From Thermodesulfobacteriota bacterium (GTDB lineage Bacteria > Desulfobacterota > Desulfobacteria > Desulfobacterales > Desulfosudaceae), in assembly GCA_040753795.1 (NCBI GenBank), contig JBFMDX010000003.1:186001-250000 (forward strand): 64,000 bases of DNA, given 5' to 3'. The stretch's first letter is position 1; every line of letters starts with the position of its first letter. Below the pieces are notes generated by a model. That model ran no database searches. It saw only the letters and a list, made by a program, of their open reading frames with translations, and was not told the DNA's origin. Positions 1-8,449 of the stretch are shown piece by piece. The position numbers and the translations under genes were made by a program.

Positions 1-19
1 TGTTTCCGTGAGAATATAA

Positions 20-985
20 TTATCCGTCATGACTCTCCTTGGAATGAAACAGCGCGGCCAGATTTCGGGAAAGGGCGGCCGCGCCGGTTGTAATCTCCTC
101 CATTACCGCCGCCACATCGGCAATCGTCCGGACCAGTCCGGCGATCTGCCCGCAGGGCATGACGGCCGTGTCGGCGTTGCCGCCGGCCTGGACATAAGTG
201 GCGTCGCCGCCGGAGATCATCTTCCGGTCGGCCTCGGCCTGGTCCATGCCCGCCACCATGGCGGTAACGGCATTGCGCATCACCCGGATGGGCATGGCGT
301 CCTTGCCCAGCAGCAGGGTGGCGTCGCATCCGGCGGCGGCGATCATGTCCTTGAAAAAACCGGGCACCGGCGCCTGAACGGTGGCCACGAAGCGGGTGCC
401 GATTTCGACCCCTTCAGCGCCCAGGGCAAACGCCGCCACCACACCGCGGGCGTCGGCGATACCGCCGGCGGCGATGACCGGAATGGACAGGGCATCCACC
501 AACTGCGGCACCAGGCACATGGTGGTGATCTTCTCCCGGCCCACGTGACCGCCGGCCTCAAACCCCATGGCAATAACGGCGTCCACCCCGGCGTCCTGGG
601 CCTTTTTCCCCATGGCCACGCTGGACACCTTGTGAGCCACCCGTAGACCGGCCGGTTTGGCCCGCTCCATAATCCTGGCCGGATTGCCGGCCGAGGTGGT
701 AATCGTTTTAACGCCGGCTTCGATGGCGGCTTCCAGCGCCTCCAGGGCGTTGGGCCGGTAAACCGGGATATTGACGCCCACCGGTCGGTCGGTGATGGCC
801 CGGGCAATGCCGATTTCCCGTTTGATTTCCTCTTTTTCAAGGCCCGAGGCGGCGATCTGTCCGAACCCGCCGGCCGCGGAAACAGCCCCGGCCATGGCGC
901 CCAGGGTGATCTGCCGCATGGGCCCCAGGGACACGGGATAACGGGTGCCGAAAATGTCCGTGACCCGGTTGGCAAAAAAATTCAT
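20..985 (-). CDS. nitronate monooxygenase / 2-nitropropane dioxygenase-like FMN protein
   Basis: A 321-residue TIM-barrel flavoprotein of the NMO family. The N-terminus shows the usual arrangement of a GPM motif (about residues 21-23) followed by an alternating Gly/Ala-rich stretch. A phosphate-binding AAGGIAD segment is near residue 172, followed by a GAEGVEIGTRF motif. Family members oxidise nitronates or act as enoyl reductase-like FMN proteins, so the substrate here is unknown. It is the last visible gene of the operon that starts with the acyl-CoA ligase at 4777, 12 bases after the carboxyltransferase. The physical link to the hydrocarbon pathway is clear; a role in it is only inferred. 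Confidence 0.8.
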   Translation of the reverse strand: MNFFANRVTDIFGTRYPVSLGPMRQITLGAMAGAVSAAGGFGQIAASGLEKEEIKREIGIARAITDRPVGVNIPVYRPNALEALEAAIEAGVKTITTSAGNPARIMERAKPAGLRVAHKVSSVAMGKKAQDAGVDAVIAMGFEAGGHVGREKITTMCLVPQLVDALSIPVIAAGGIADARGVVAAFALGAEGVEIGTRFVATVQAPVPGFFKDMIAAAGCDATLLLGKDAMPIRVMRNAVTAMVAGMDQAEADRKMISGGDATYVQAGGNADTAVMPCGQIAGLVRTIADVAAVMEEITTGAAALSRNLAALFHSKESHDG

Positions 986-997
986 GTCGGTCTTTCT

Positions 998-2575
998 TTA
1001 CAAAGGAATATTGCCATGCCGCTTGTCGGCCCGCGGTCGTTTTTTGGCGGCCAGCATGGCCAGGGCCCGGATGACATACCGCCGGGTTTCCGCCGGGGTG
1101 ATCACGTCCTCCACGTTGATGTTGGAGGATATATCGTAAATGGGATTGGCGTAGGATTCACGGTACTCCTTGAGCTTCTGATCCAGAAATCCGGGCTCGG
1201 CGGCCCGCTCGTGGCTCCCGAACAGGAGCATGACCGACTGTTCGGCCCCGAGAATACCGGTCTCCATGGTCGGCCAGTACAGCACCAGGTCGGAGCCCAG
1301 CCCCGGCAGAATGCCCATGCCCAGGTTGCCGCCGCCGTAGGCCTTGCGCAGGGCGATGCAAATCCGCGGCACGGTGGCCTCGCACAGGGCATAAAGCACT
1401 TTGGCCCCGTGCCGGATGATGCCGGTATGTTCCTGGCTCGATCCCGGCATATAGGCCGGCGTGTCCGCCAGGATCAGCAGGGGAATGTTGAAGGCGTCGC
1501 AGAAGCGGATGAACCGGGCCTGCTTGTCGGAGCTGTCCACCGTCAGCGACCCGGCCATGACCATGGGCTGGTTGGCCACGATGCCCACGGTTTTCCCGTC
1601 CAGGCGGCCGAAGCCGGTGATCATTTCCCCGGCAAACTCCTTTTTGACTTCCATGAAATCATGGTTGTCGACGATGGCGTGAATGACCCGGCGCATGTCA
1701 TAGGGCTGATTGGGATGGGCCGGCAGAATGTCGTTTAGCTCAGGGCAGGCGCGGTCAGGTTCGTCGCCGGTTGGGACCACTGGCGGCTGCTCATGGCAGT
1801 TGGCCGGCAGGAATGAGAGCAGCCGGCGTATTTCGGACAGACAGCCGGTCTCGTCGGGGCAGCGAAAATCGCAGGTCCCGGTTTTCTGGGCGTGAACCCT
1901 GGCCCCGCCCAGCTCTTCAATGCCGATATCCTCACCGGTGACCATTTTCACCACCATGGGGCCGGTGATGAACATGTGACTGATATTGTCGACCATGAAA
2001 ATAAAATCATTCAGGGCCGGGGAATAGACGGAGATCCCGGCGCAGGTGCCGAGAATGGCCGAAACCTGGGGAATGGCGCCCGAGGCCTGGGTGTTGGGGA
2101 AAAAAATGGCGCCGCCGTGCTTCTGGGAAATGTTCGAAAATATGGCCCGCTTGTTGGCGCTCAGCCATTCCAGCTCGGCGGCGCTGGGCAGCCGGGCGCC
2201 CGGCGAATCGTGCAGACCGATCAGGGGGGCCTGCATCTCCAGGGCCCGCTCCACCGTCCGGTACATCTTGTAGCCGTGTTCGACGCCGACGGACCCGCCC
2301 CGCACGGTCCTGTCCTGCGAATAGACAAAGACCGGCCGGCCGGCCACCGTACCGCTGCCGCAGACCAGACCGTCGCCGGGCATGTTGACGGCGTGTCCGG
2401 CCAGCATATTAATTTCAAAAAAACTGTCCGGGTCAAGGAGCTGATCAATGCGCTCACGGGCCGTCAGCTTGCCCTCGGCATGATGTTTCTCCACTTTCTT
2501 CGGGCCGCCGCCCGCCCGGACCTGTTGTCTGACCGCTTCCAGTTCCGCCAGCCGTTTTGCCAGATGCTCTTCCAC
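998..2575 (-). CDS. acyl-CoA carboxylase carboxyltransferase subunit (propionyl-CoA carboxylase beta / methylmalonyl-CoA decarboxylase alpha type)
   Basis: A 525-residue biotin-dependent carboxyltransferase with two crotonase-like halves. The N-terminal part has the ARERIDQLLD and GSGTVAGRPVFVYSQD region typical of PCC-beta. The C-terminal half has the AYGGGNLGMG oxyanion-hole region. Length is normal for the family. In alkylsuccinate degradation a carboxyltransferase of this type is thought to decarboxylate the alkylmalonyl-CoA made by the mutase, possibly by transcarboxylation onto propionyl-CoA. Its place in an operon with the CoA ligase supports that role, but sequence alone cannot separate it from ordinary propionyl-CoA carboxylase. 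No biotin carrier gene lies beside it. Confidence 0.85.
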   Translation of the reverse strand: MEEHLAKRLAELEAVRQQVRAGGGPKKVEKHHAEGKLTARERIDQLLDPDSFFEINMLAGHAVNMPGDGLVCGSGTVAGRPVFVYSQDRTVRGGSVGVEHGYKMYRTVERALEMQAPLIGLHDSPGARLPSAAELEWLSANKRAIFSNISQKHGGAIFFPNTQASGAIPQVSAILGTCAGISVYSPALNDFIFMVDNISHMFITGPMVVKMVTGEDIGIEELGGARVHAQKTGTCDFRCPDETGCLSEIRRLLSFLPANCHEQPPVVPTGDEPDRACPELNDILPAHPNQPYDMRRVIHAIVDNHDFMEVKKEFAGEMITGFGRLDGKTVGIVANQPMVMAGSLTVDSSDKQARFIRFCDAFNIPLLILADTPAYMPGSSQEHTGIIRHGAKVLYALCEATVPRICIALRKAYGGGNLGMGILPGLGSDLVLYWPTMETGILGAEQSVMLLFGSHERAAEPGFLDQKLKEYRESYANPIYDISSNINVEDVITPAETRRYVIRALAMLAAKKRPRADKRHGNIPL

Positions 2576-2621
2576 CGTTCTCTCCTTGCCGTATGATTTC
2601 CGGGATCGATTCCCGGGACCG

Positions 2622-3206
2622 TCATTGTTCCCGTCCGGCCGTCACCGCCTCGGCCTCTTCCAGGGACTGGTATCCCAGGGACCGGACCATGTGGCGGTAC
2701 ACGTCCTCGGACATGTTGCCGCCGCGCCGGTACACTGCTTTCACATGCCGTCCCAGGCAGGCCAGGGTCCGGCCGGAATAGGTCTCCAGTTCACCGGCCA
2801 GATAGCGTTTGAAGGAAACGCCGATGTCCGCCTCCTCCACCGGCCGGCCCCGGCCGATCAGGGCGGGATATTTTTGCAGCAGCCGGTGCTGCCACTCCAC
2901 TTCTATGGCCACGATTTCCTGGATCAGGGGATCCGTGTTCAGCACCGGAATCCGGTCATCCATGCGGGCGTACTTGAGGGTCATCAGATTTTTCCCCGCT
3001 GCTTTCGCGACCGTCAGATCATCGAAATAAGATTCCAGGGCGTCATCGGGCCAGGCGTAAAACTGGGACCGGCGCATGGTCCGGAAAGCGTCCGTATTCT
3101 GCTGGCAGGGCGCCGGCGTTTCCGAAACGACCGCCACGAACATCTCCTGCTCCAGACCGACAATCCGATCGATCAGCGCGGGCCTGGTTTCGTCTTCAGG
3201 CGTCAT
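2622..3206 (-). CDS. DUF4125 family protein
   Basis: A 194-residue cytosolic protein. Its pattern resembles DUF4125: a conserved Glu-Met-Phe near residue 22, a CQ pair, an Arg-rich block, and a NLMTLKYARM segment around residue 90. The ATG at 3206 lies two bases after the ligase stop, so the two genes are probably translationally coupled. Function is unknown. The tight position between the CoA ligase and the carboxyltransferase suggests an accessory role in alkylsuccinyl-CoA processing. The family call is from memory of the motif pattern and is moderately certain. Confidence 0.6.
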   Translation of the reverse strand: MTPEDETRPALIDRIVGLEQEMFVAVVSETPAPCQQNTDAFRTMRRSQFYAWPDDALESYFDDLTVAKAAGKNLMTLKYARMDDRIPVLNTDPLIQEIVAIEVEWQHRLLQKYPALIGRGRPVEEADIGVSFKRYLAGELETYSGRTLACLGRHVKAVYRRGGNMSEDVYRHMVRSLGYQSLEEAEAVTAGREQ

Positions 3207-3208
3207 GA

Positions 3209-4777
3209 TCAGTTTTGCAGATAACTCTGTTTCAGGGCGCCTTTTTTCACTTTCATCGTCGCGGTCATGGGAAGGTCCGCCAGGATCTCCACATGGGCGG
3301 GATACTTGTACTTGGCGACCTTGTCTTTTAAAAACTGATGAATCTCCTCTTTGGTGATGGTCTGCCCCTTTTCGGGGACCACGCAGGCCATGCCCACCTC
3401 GCCCCATTTGTCGTCCGGCACCCCGAAAATGGCGACGTTGTTGATCCTGGGATGTCCCATGAGCACCTTCTCGATTTCCGCCGGATAAACGTTTTCCCCG
3501 CCGCTGCGGTACATGTCCTTGGCCCGGTCGACGATATAGAAAAACCCTTCCTCGTCCATGTAGCCCAGGTCCCCGGTATCCAGCACGCCGTTGACGATGG
3601 CCCGGGCGGTCTCTTCGGGCTTGTTCCAGTACCCGCTCATGACCGTCGGCCCCTTGGCGACGATGGCGCCGATTTCACCGGGCGGCAGCCGCTCGCCGGA
3701 AGGACCGGCGATCCAGATATCCGTGAAAAATCCGGGTTTCCCGATGGAGCCCATCTTGCGCTTGATGTCCTCTTTGGGGACCACCATCATGGCCGAGTTC
3801 TCGGTCTGGCCGAAACCCTGCTGCATATACAGACCGCGTTTGGCCAGTTCGTCGAACAGAACGGGGGGGGTCCGTTCGCCGCCGCCGATCACGGAGCGGA
3901 CGCTGCCGGTATCGATCTGATCCAGCTTGCCGGTTTCCAGGATCAACCGCCACATGGTGGTCAGGGCGAACACGATGGTGCCGCGATAGCGCTGGATATC
4001 CTCGGCGAACTCGTTGGCGTCAAACCCCCGCCGCATGACCATGGTCATACCGGCGGACAGGGCCGGAGTGGTGACGATGAACAACCCGCCGGAATGAAAC
4101 AGGGGCATCTGGGCGATGAGCACGTCATCGGCGGTGCAGTTGGTGTAATAGCCCACCTGGGCATTTTTGAAAAAGGTCTGCTCGTGGGACAGAACGGCGC
4201 CCTTGGGATCGCCGGTAACACCCGAGGTGTAAACGATGGCCAGGGGATCGGAAAGACGCACCGGCTCTTCCGGGACGGGTTCGGCCAGGCTCTGGTCCCT
4301 GACCAGTTGAGCGTAAGACCGGGCCCAGGAGGGGCAGTCCGGCAGACGGAAGCCGGGCAGTTCAGGGCTGCCGCTTTTTAAAAAAACGAACTTGTCCTCG
4401 TCGACGTTCAGGCTGGTCCGGATCAGGTCGATGCTGCCCAGAAACGAGTCATGAAAGGCCAGCATTCTGGCGCCGCAGTCGTTGATCTGATATTCCAGTT
4501 CCGGACCGACCATGCGCCAGTTGAGCGGCACGAAGATGATCCCCAGCTTGGCCGCCGCGAAATACAGCTCCAGAAATTCCATGCAATTGAGCATGAGGAC
4601 GCAGATGCGGTCGCCTTTCTTGAGGCCCATCTGCCGCAGCATATGGGCGCAGCGGTTGACCCCTTCGTTGAGCTGCCGATAGGTCACCGGTTCATCCTCA
4701 AAAATGATCGCGACCTTTTCCGGCGTCATGAGCGCCCGTTTATACGTGATATAGCCGACGTTCCATTCGATGGTCAT
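3209..4777 (-). CDS. AMP-forming acyl-CoA ligase, candidate alkylsuccinate-CoA ligase (AssK-like)
   Basis: A 522-residue ANL-superfamily enzyme. The P-loop-like motif YTSGVTGDPKGAVLSH, the GFGQTENS motif and the hinge/adenylation motif TGDLGYMDEEGFFYIVDR are all visible, and the C-terminal catalytic Lys region (MKVKKGALKQ) is intact. ATG at 4777 has an AAGGAG ribosome site. It is the first gene after a sigma54 promoter (4885-4901) and a structured leader. In alkylsuccinate pathways the first step after fumarate addition is thioesterification by an AMP ligase (AssK), whereas toluene pathways use a CoA-transferase. That distinction favours an alkane-type pathway here. Substrate assignment is inference. 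Confidence 0.8.
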   Translation of the reverse strand: MTIEWNVGYITYKRALMTPEKVAIIFEDEPVTYRQLNEGVNRCAHMLRQMGLKKGDRICVLMLNCMEFLELYFAAAKLGIIFVPLNWRMVGPELEYQINDCGARMLAFHDSFLGSIDLIRTSLNVDEDKFVFLKSGSPELPGFRLPDCPSWARSYAQLVRDQSLAEPVPEEPVRLSDPLAIVYTSGVTGDPKGAVLSHEQTFFKNAQVGYYTNCTADDVLIAQMPLFHSGGLFIVTTPALSAGMTMVMRRGFDANEFAEDIQRYRGTIVFALTTMWRLILETGKLDQIDTGSVRSVIGGGERTPPVLFDELAKRGLYMQQGFGQTENSAMMVVPKEDIKRKMGSIGKPGFFTDIWIAGPSGERLPPGEIGAIVAKGPTVMSGYWNKPEETARAIVNGVLDTGDLGYMDEEGFFYIVDRAKDMYRSGGENVYPAEIEKVLMGHPRINNVAIFGVPDDKWGEVGMACVVPEKGQTITKEEIHQFLKDKVAKYKYPAHVEILADLPMTATMKVKKGALKQSYLQN

Positions 4778-4809
4778 GTTTCGCTCCTTGTCTGTGTTTC
4801 CCTGTTTCC

Positions 4810-4861
4810 CCGGCAATACCTTTGCCGGCGGCCCGGCATCACCATTGCAATGATGCCGGGC
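4810..4861 (-). promoter_or_regulatory. structured 5' leader of the ligase operon (two hairpins)
   Basis: Between the predicted sigma54 start site and the ATG at 4777 the transcript would form a perfect 11-bp hairpin (arms 4831-4841 and 4851-4861) followed by a 7-bp hairpin (4810-4816 and 4822-4828). No T-run follows either, so these are not intrinsic terminators. They may stabilise the mRNA or bind a ligand or protein. The structure is seen directly; any function is inferred. Confidence 0.5.
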
Positions 4862-4884
4862 GGCAACCGTTCGCACAGGCTTTT

Positions 4885-4901
4885 AGCAAAACGGATGCCA
4901 A
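4885..4901 (-). promoter_or_regulatory. sigma54 (-24/-12) promoter of the ligase operon
   Basis: The minus strand reads TTGGCATCCGTTTTGCT, matching the sigma54 consensus TGGCACG-N4-TTGCW with invariant GG and GC in register. It lies about 110 bases upstream of the ligase ATG in the gap after the VWA gene. Two more sites of the same kind precede the other two structural operons. Confidence 0.75.
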
Positions 4902-4973
4902 CCGGGAGATAAACATTAACCAATTGATATTATGATATTTATCAAAAACAACCGGCGCAGGTCGACATCAAGG

Positions 4974-4989
4974 TGAGCACAAACGACCC
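4974..4989. promoter_or_regulatory. putative enhancer-binding site (UAS) of the sigma54 regulator
   Basis: The plus strand reads TGAGCACAAACGACCC, about 75 bases upstream of the -24 element. It matches 14 of 16 bases at 31580-31595 upstream of the mutase-operon sigma54 promoter and resembles the palindrome at 11860-11874. Distance and similarity fit an upstream activating sequence. Confidence 0.5.
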
Positions 4990-5011
4990 GAAATGGGCCA
5001 AAAGGGAACAT

Positions 5012-6556
5012 TTATGCTTTGGAATGATCGCCCAGGGCCAATCGCGGATCGGCGTGGAGAAACAATCGCTGGAACAGCCGTTCCATGGCCCGTGGAAGCT
5101 GTTCATACCCTTTCAGAAACTGGATGGTCCGCCCGTATTGTTTTGCCATGGCCGCCTCGTCCGGACACCCGCAGCCCAGGGTCACCAGGAAAATGTTTTC
5201 CCGGCGGCAGAAGTCGATGCCATGGGCGACATCACAGCCGAAATTGGATTCGCCGTCGGTGATATGAATGAGCAGGTTGCGCTGCCGGCCGCGTCCCCGG
5301 TCCATCAGCCAGGCGGCGGCGATAATGGCCTGGCCCGAAGCGGTCTTGCCCGACGGCGGCACGGTCAGCAGTCGGCCGCCGGAGAGCAGGCTGGAAAACA
5401 TGCAGATGTTGTTGATTTCAAAATACGCATAGGCCGACAGCCGGTTGCGGCCGCCGGTCAGGGCCTGGTTCAGGTTGGCCATGGTGTTCTCGACAATCCG
5501 CATCTTGTTGCCCCGCATGGAGCCGCTGGCGTCCACCAGCAGGCAGATCTGCCAGCGGTCTTCCGGTGCGGCGTACCGCTGGCAAAAGCATTTGCCCGTC
5601 AGTTGGGCCCGGTAAAGCCGGCGGGGATCGATTTTCCCGGCGGCGAGTCCCCGGCTGGTAATTTTGCGCCGGGGCCCGTAATTGAGAAAAATCGATTTCA
5701 GCCGGGCCACCAGACGACGGTCAATGACCGGACGGCAGGGCTGATGGTAATCCCATCGCGACATGCGGACCACCTCGGGGTTGTCGTACCCGGCCACGGA
5801 ATGGATGATCGGGGTCAGGTCCACATCCCCGGCGCTCAGTTGCAGTTCCATGTCGTGGACCAGGGCGGACGGCAAGGGCGGCACGCTGCCGCGCGCGGAA
5901 ATCTGAGGCCGTCCGGCCGCGGAGCGATACTCGGGATAGTAGAGCAGGGTTTTGTCCCGGACCGGCAGTTCCATCAGCCGGGGGCCCAGGATCCGCCAGT
6001 GCCGCTGATAAAGATCGGCCCGCCGGCGGCAGCGTTCCAGGGGACGGACCGGCAGGGCCGCGATCGTCTTTAAGGACTGCCGCAGGGGCCGCAGCTCGAC
6101 CAGCAGCGCGGACGAGCCGGAAAGGGACCCGGCCGTTTCCCCGCCGGGGACCGGCCAGGCCGCCCGTATCCAGTCCAGCAGCAGGGCGTCCAGGGTGCCG
6201 GGCGGAAAGCGCCGCTTCATCCATTGGCCGATCGCCTGCCGCCGGGCGATATGGGCGTAAAGACCGGCCACGGTGCGGTCGGCGGCCAGATCCACGTAAA
6301 TCGTCTCGGCCGTGTCCGCCAGTTTCTGAAAACAAACCGTCTCCCGGCCGGACAGGGTCCCCATGAATTCTTCCAGCAGGCCCCAGACCCGCTGACTCCA
6401 TTCGGTCCGGCGGAAGGCCTCATGGACCACCTGACCGACCAGGGTGTCGATAATGCGAAAATCCAGGGGGTAGTCGACGTCCCGGGCGGGAGAGGGATCA
6501 ATGACGATGGCCCCGGCGTCGGCAAAGGACATGCCCGGGAAAAGCACCTGGCCCAC
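5012..6556 (-). CDS. VWA-domain protein, partner of the MoxR ATPase (BssF/NorD/CbbO-like)
   Basis: At least 514 residues. The C-terminal third is a von Willebrand A domain with a MIDAS motif (LLVDASGSM) and a later TDGES segment. MoxR-VWA pairs act as chaperone/activase systems for metal or radical enzymes, and such a pair (BssE and a downstream gene) accompanies benzylsuccinate synthase operons. The first usable codon in the long open frame is GTG at 6556, but in-frame protein-like sequence (RFWARNRGL...ALANLLKAL) continues upstream to about 6700, overlapping the MoxR stop, with no ATG. The real start is therefore probably upstream at a rare start codon or through coupling. Confidence 0.75.
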   Translation of the reverse strand: MGQVLFPGMSFADAGAIVIDPSPARDVDYPLDFRIIDTLVGQVVHEAFRRTEWSQRVWGLLEEFMGTLSGRETVCFQKLADTAETIYVDLAADRTVAGLYAHIARRQAIGQWMKRRFPPGTLDALLLDWIRAAWPVPGGETAGSLSGSSALLVELRPLRQSLKTIAALPVRPLERCRRRADLYQRHWRILGPRLMELPVRDKTLLYYPEYRSAAGRPQISARGSVPPLPSALVHDMELQLSAGDVDLTPIIHSVAGYDNPEVVRMSRWDYHQPCRPVIDRRLVARLKSIFLNYGPRRKITSRGLAAGKIDPRRLYRAQLTGKCFCQRYAAPEDRWQICLLVDASGSMRGNKMRIVENTMANLNQALTGGRNRLSAYAYFEINNICMFSSLLSGGRLLTVPPSGKTASGQAIIAAAWLMDRGRGRQRNLLIHITDGESNFGCDVAHGIDFCRRENIFLVTLGCGCPDEAAMAKQYGRTIQFLKGYEQLPRAMERLFQRLFLHADPRLALGDHSKA

Positions 6557-6689
6557 GTTGGGGCCCAGGTGACCGGCGACTTTGCGCAGGGCCTTGAGCA
6601 GGTTCGCCAGGGCGGACGCCTCCGACAGGCCCCGGTTCCTGGCCCAGAAACGGGACAGCGCCTCAGGTAACGGCTGACGGTTGCCCGGT

Positions 6690-7535
6690 TCAATAGGATT
6701 GATAGCGTTCCTCCCGGCCGCTGTCCAGGGCCCCGGTTTCCAGGTGCAGGGACAGCAGGGCCGACTCCAGCAGGTCGCGGTCGATCTGCAGGCTGTAGGT
6801 GATCGCCTCCCGGACCGTGGCGCCGACGGCGATCATTTCCGCCATCATCAGGGTGTGGCGGGTGGAAACGACAATGGGCTCCTGGGCGTTGGCGCGCAGC
6901 TTGTTGGCGATATTGACCAGGGTCAGGGCGTCGGCTTCCCCGATGCCGCCCTTTTCCCGCAGCACCTCGGTTTCCACGGCCGGCGGCAGATAGTCCAGGG
7001 CGGTCACGTAAAAGCGGTCGGCCAGGGCCGCGTCCAGCATCTCGGTGCCGGCGAACTCCTCGCCTTCATTGAGGGTGGCGAAAAACACCACCCCCGGCGC
7101 CACCGTGATCATCCCCAGCTCATCGGTCCAGACGGAGCGGTCGTCGGACAGGATGGAAAACAGCATGTTGAGGGCCTTGGGATGTTCGGGCCGGTTGATT
7201 TCCTCCAGGTGAATGACGCAGCCGGGCGTGCGGACGGCCCGGGGGAAAAGAAATTCCTGGTATTCGGTGCGGCCGTCGCGCAGCCGGTATTCACCGAACA
7301 GCTGGCCGGGTTCGGACAGGATGCCGATCTGAAAGGTGGCCAGGGGCCGGCGGTGAAGCGCCGCGAACTGGCGCACCAGGGTGGATTTGCCGCAACCCTG
7401 CCGCCCGGTCACCAGGACATTGACCGGATGCCGGTCGGCCAGCAGTTTGACGCGGTCCAGATTTTCAATGACCGCCTGGGGCAGAAAAAAATGCTGTTCA
7501 TGGGCCGGAACGACCAGGCCTTCAACCGACTTCAT
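6690..7535 (-). CDS. MoxR-family AAA+ ATPase (BssE-like)
   Basis: A 281-residue AAA+ protein with Walker A GRQGCGKST (about residue 50) and Walker B VIHLEEINRPE. It also has sensor-type residues in LFATLNEG-like context and a C-terminal helical lid. The ATG at 7535 was chosen over GTG 7550 for its better spacing. Homologues NorQ, CbbQ and BssE remodel metal or radical enzymes with a VWA partner, which here is the next gene. Its likely client is the glycyl radical enzyme at 8895-11393. The client is inferred from gene order. Confidence 0.85.
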   Translation of the reverse strand: MKSVEGLVVPAHEQHFFLPQAVIENLDRVKLLADRHPVNVLVTGRQGCGKSTLVRQFAALHRRPLATFQIGILSEPGQLFGEYRLRDGRTEYQEFLFPRAVRTPGCVIHLEEINRPEHPKALNMLFSILSDDRSVWTDELGMITVAPGVVFFATLNEGEEFAGTEMLDAALADRFYVTALDYLPPAVETEVLREKGGIGEADALTLVNIANKLRANAQEPIVVSTRHTLMMAEMIAVGATVREAITYSLQIDRDLLESALLSLHLETGALDSGREERYQSY

Positions 7536-7615
7536 GTTGTCACTCCTCACCCGGAAATCTCATGGGTATCTGATGAATTGTTCCGGAAAAACGCAGGGGG
7601 GCCTTCAGGCCGTCC

Positions 7616-7957
7616 CTACCAGCCCGACAGTTCCTTCTGCTTGCGCAGAATAAATTCGTTGACCCCGGCCAGGTTCCAGCGCAGGTTGATCCGGTAGAGC
7701 TTTTCCATGTTCCCGATGGCGGTCCGCCGCGAGGATTCGTCGTCCCCGGCCGTGACGCGGCCGATATCGGTCATCAGCCGGTCGATCAGGTCTTCCTCCC
7801 GGCGCAAGGCCTCCGTCTTTGAAAACACGCACTCGTGTCCGCACCCGGGACACCGCCGGAGTTCCGATTCTCCGGTGGCCGGTCAGCCGTTACGGCAGAT
7901 ATAGGGAAAAAGCATGTGGTCGTCGGTATGACCACAGGCCGTACAGGTAAATTCCAT
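7616..7957 (-). CDS. small zinc-ribbon protein with an in-frame UGA codon (selenoprotein candidate or nonsense mutant)
   Basis: ATG at 7957 (GGAG six bases upstream) opens a frame of 113 residues. It starts MEFTCTACGHTDDH and carries a second CPGC pair, giving a CxxC-CxxC zinc ribbon. A basic helical C-terminus follows (KTEALRREEDLIDRLM, then LNLAGVNEF-like sequence to the stop at 7616). Codon 25 is TGA (7883-7885). The frame is clearly coding on both sides. Six bases after the TGA a perfect 6-bp hairpin with an 8-base loop could form, but the loop lacks the expected G in its first two positions. It may be selenocysteine, readthrough or a simple nonsense mutation. It lies between the beta-like subunit and moxR. 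Function is unknown. Confidence 0.55.
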
Positions 7958-7970
7958 ACCGGCTCCGTAA

Positions 7971-8014
7971 AGACAAAAACAGGCGTACCCCGGCGATCGC
8001 GCCGGGGCGCCTGT
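7971..8014 (-). terminator. intrinsic terminator after the synthase subunit genes
   Basis: On the minus strand a GC-rich stem of about 16 bp (outer arms ACAGGCG and CGCCTGT, inner arms CCCCGGCG and GCGCCGGGG) is followed immediately by TTTTTGTCTTT. It lies between the beta-like subunit gene and the zinc-ribbon gene and could limit readthrough into the chaperone genes. Confidence 0.75.
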
Positions 8015-8045
8015 CACGCATGTTGATTTCTTCCAGGACCGGCAA

Positions 8046-8282
8046 TCAGGCGGTGGCCCGGCCGGTCACGTCTTCCGCCAGGCCTTCGATGCCGGTGGAC
8101 TTGCCCCAGGGCGCCACGCCGTCCTTGAGCGTCTGGACCACGTCGCCCGTCAGTTCATCCACGGCCAGCTGGGCCCCGCAACCGGTGCACTGCCGGATAC
8201 TGACCGAGGCGTCGATCCGGGCGTTGTATAGATAACGGAATTTTCCCAAAGGGGCTTCAAAGCCGCATTCTGAACATTTCAT
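8046..8282 (-). CDS. small CxxC...CxxC subunit, BssB/AssB-like (beta)
   Basis: A 78-residue protein with CSEC near the N-terminus and CTGC near residue 35, separated by a beta-rich stretch. This matches the size and Cys spacing of the beta subunit of benzylsuccinate synthase, which binds a [4Fe-4S] cluster in a HiPIP-like fold and regulates access to the active site. It follows the large subunit and another Cys-rich gene in the same orientation and ends just before a terminator. The start has a GGGAGAAAAAAC leader. The subunit letter is inferred from size and motif. Confidence 0.7.
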   Translation of the reverse strand: MKCSECGFEAPLGKFRYLYNARIDASVSIRQCTGCGAQLAVDELTGDVVQTLKDGVAPWGKSTGIEGLAEDVTGRATA

Positions 8283-8307
8283 GTTTTTTCTCCCTCTCTG
8301 TATTCAG

Positions 8308-8447
8308 GCCATCGCTAAAAATTAGAATTTTGGTTCGAGTTCAAGGCGCGCGAGAATTTTAACCGCAGGAATACATAGAAGTATTTCGAGGATTAAAATT
8401 TGAGCGCAACGCCGAAATCGAGCCAAAAGGCAATTTTTAGCGCTGGC
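8308..8447. repeat. 140-bp imperfect palindrome filling the intergenic space
   Basis: The two halves are imperfect inverted copies. Both ends begin GCCANCGCTAAAAATT, followed by matching TTTTGG, TCGA and AATTTTAA blocks and a short central loop near GAATACATAG. It occupies almost the whole gap between the stop at 8450 and the ribosome site of the next gene at 8282. It has no coding capacity. It resembles a MITE or long REP-like element. Confidence 0.75.
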
Positions 8448-8449
8448 AT

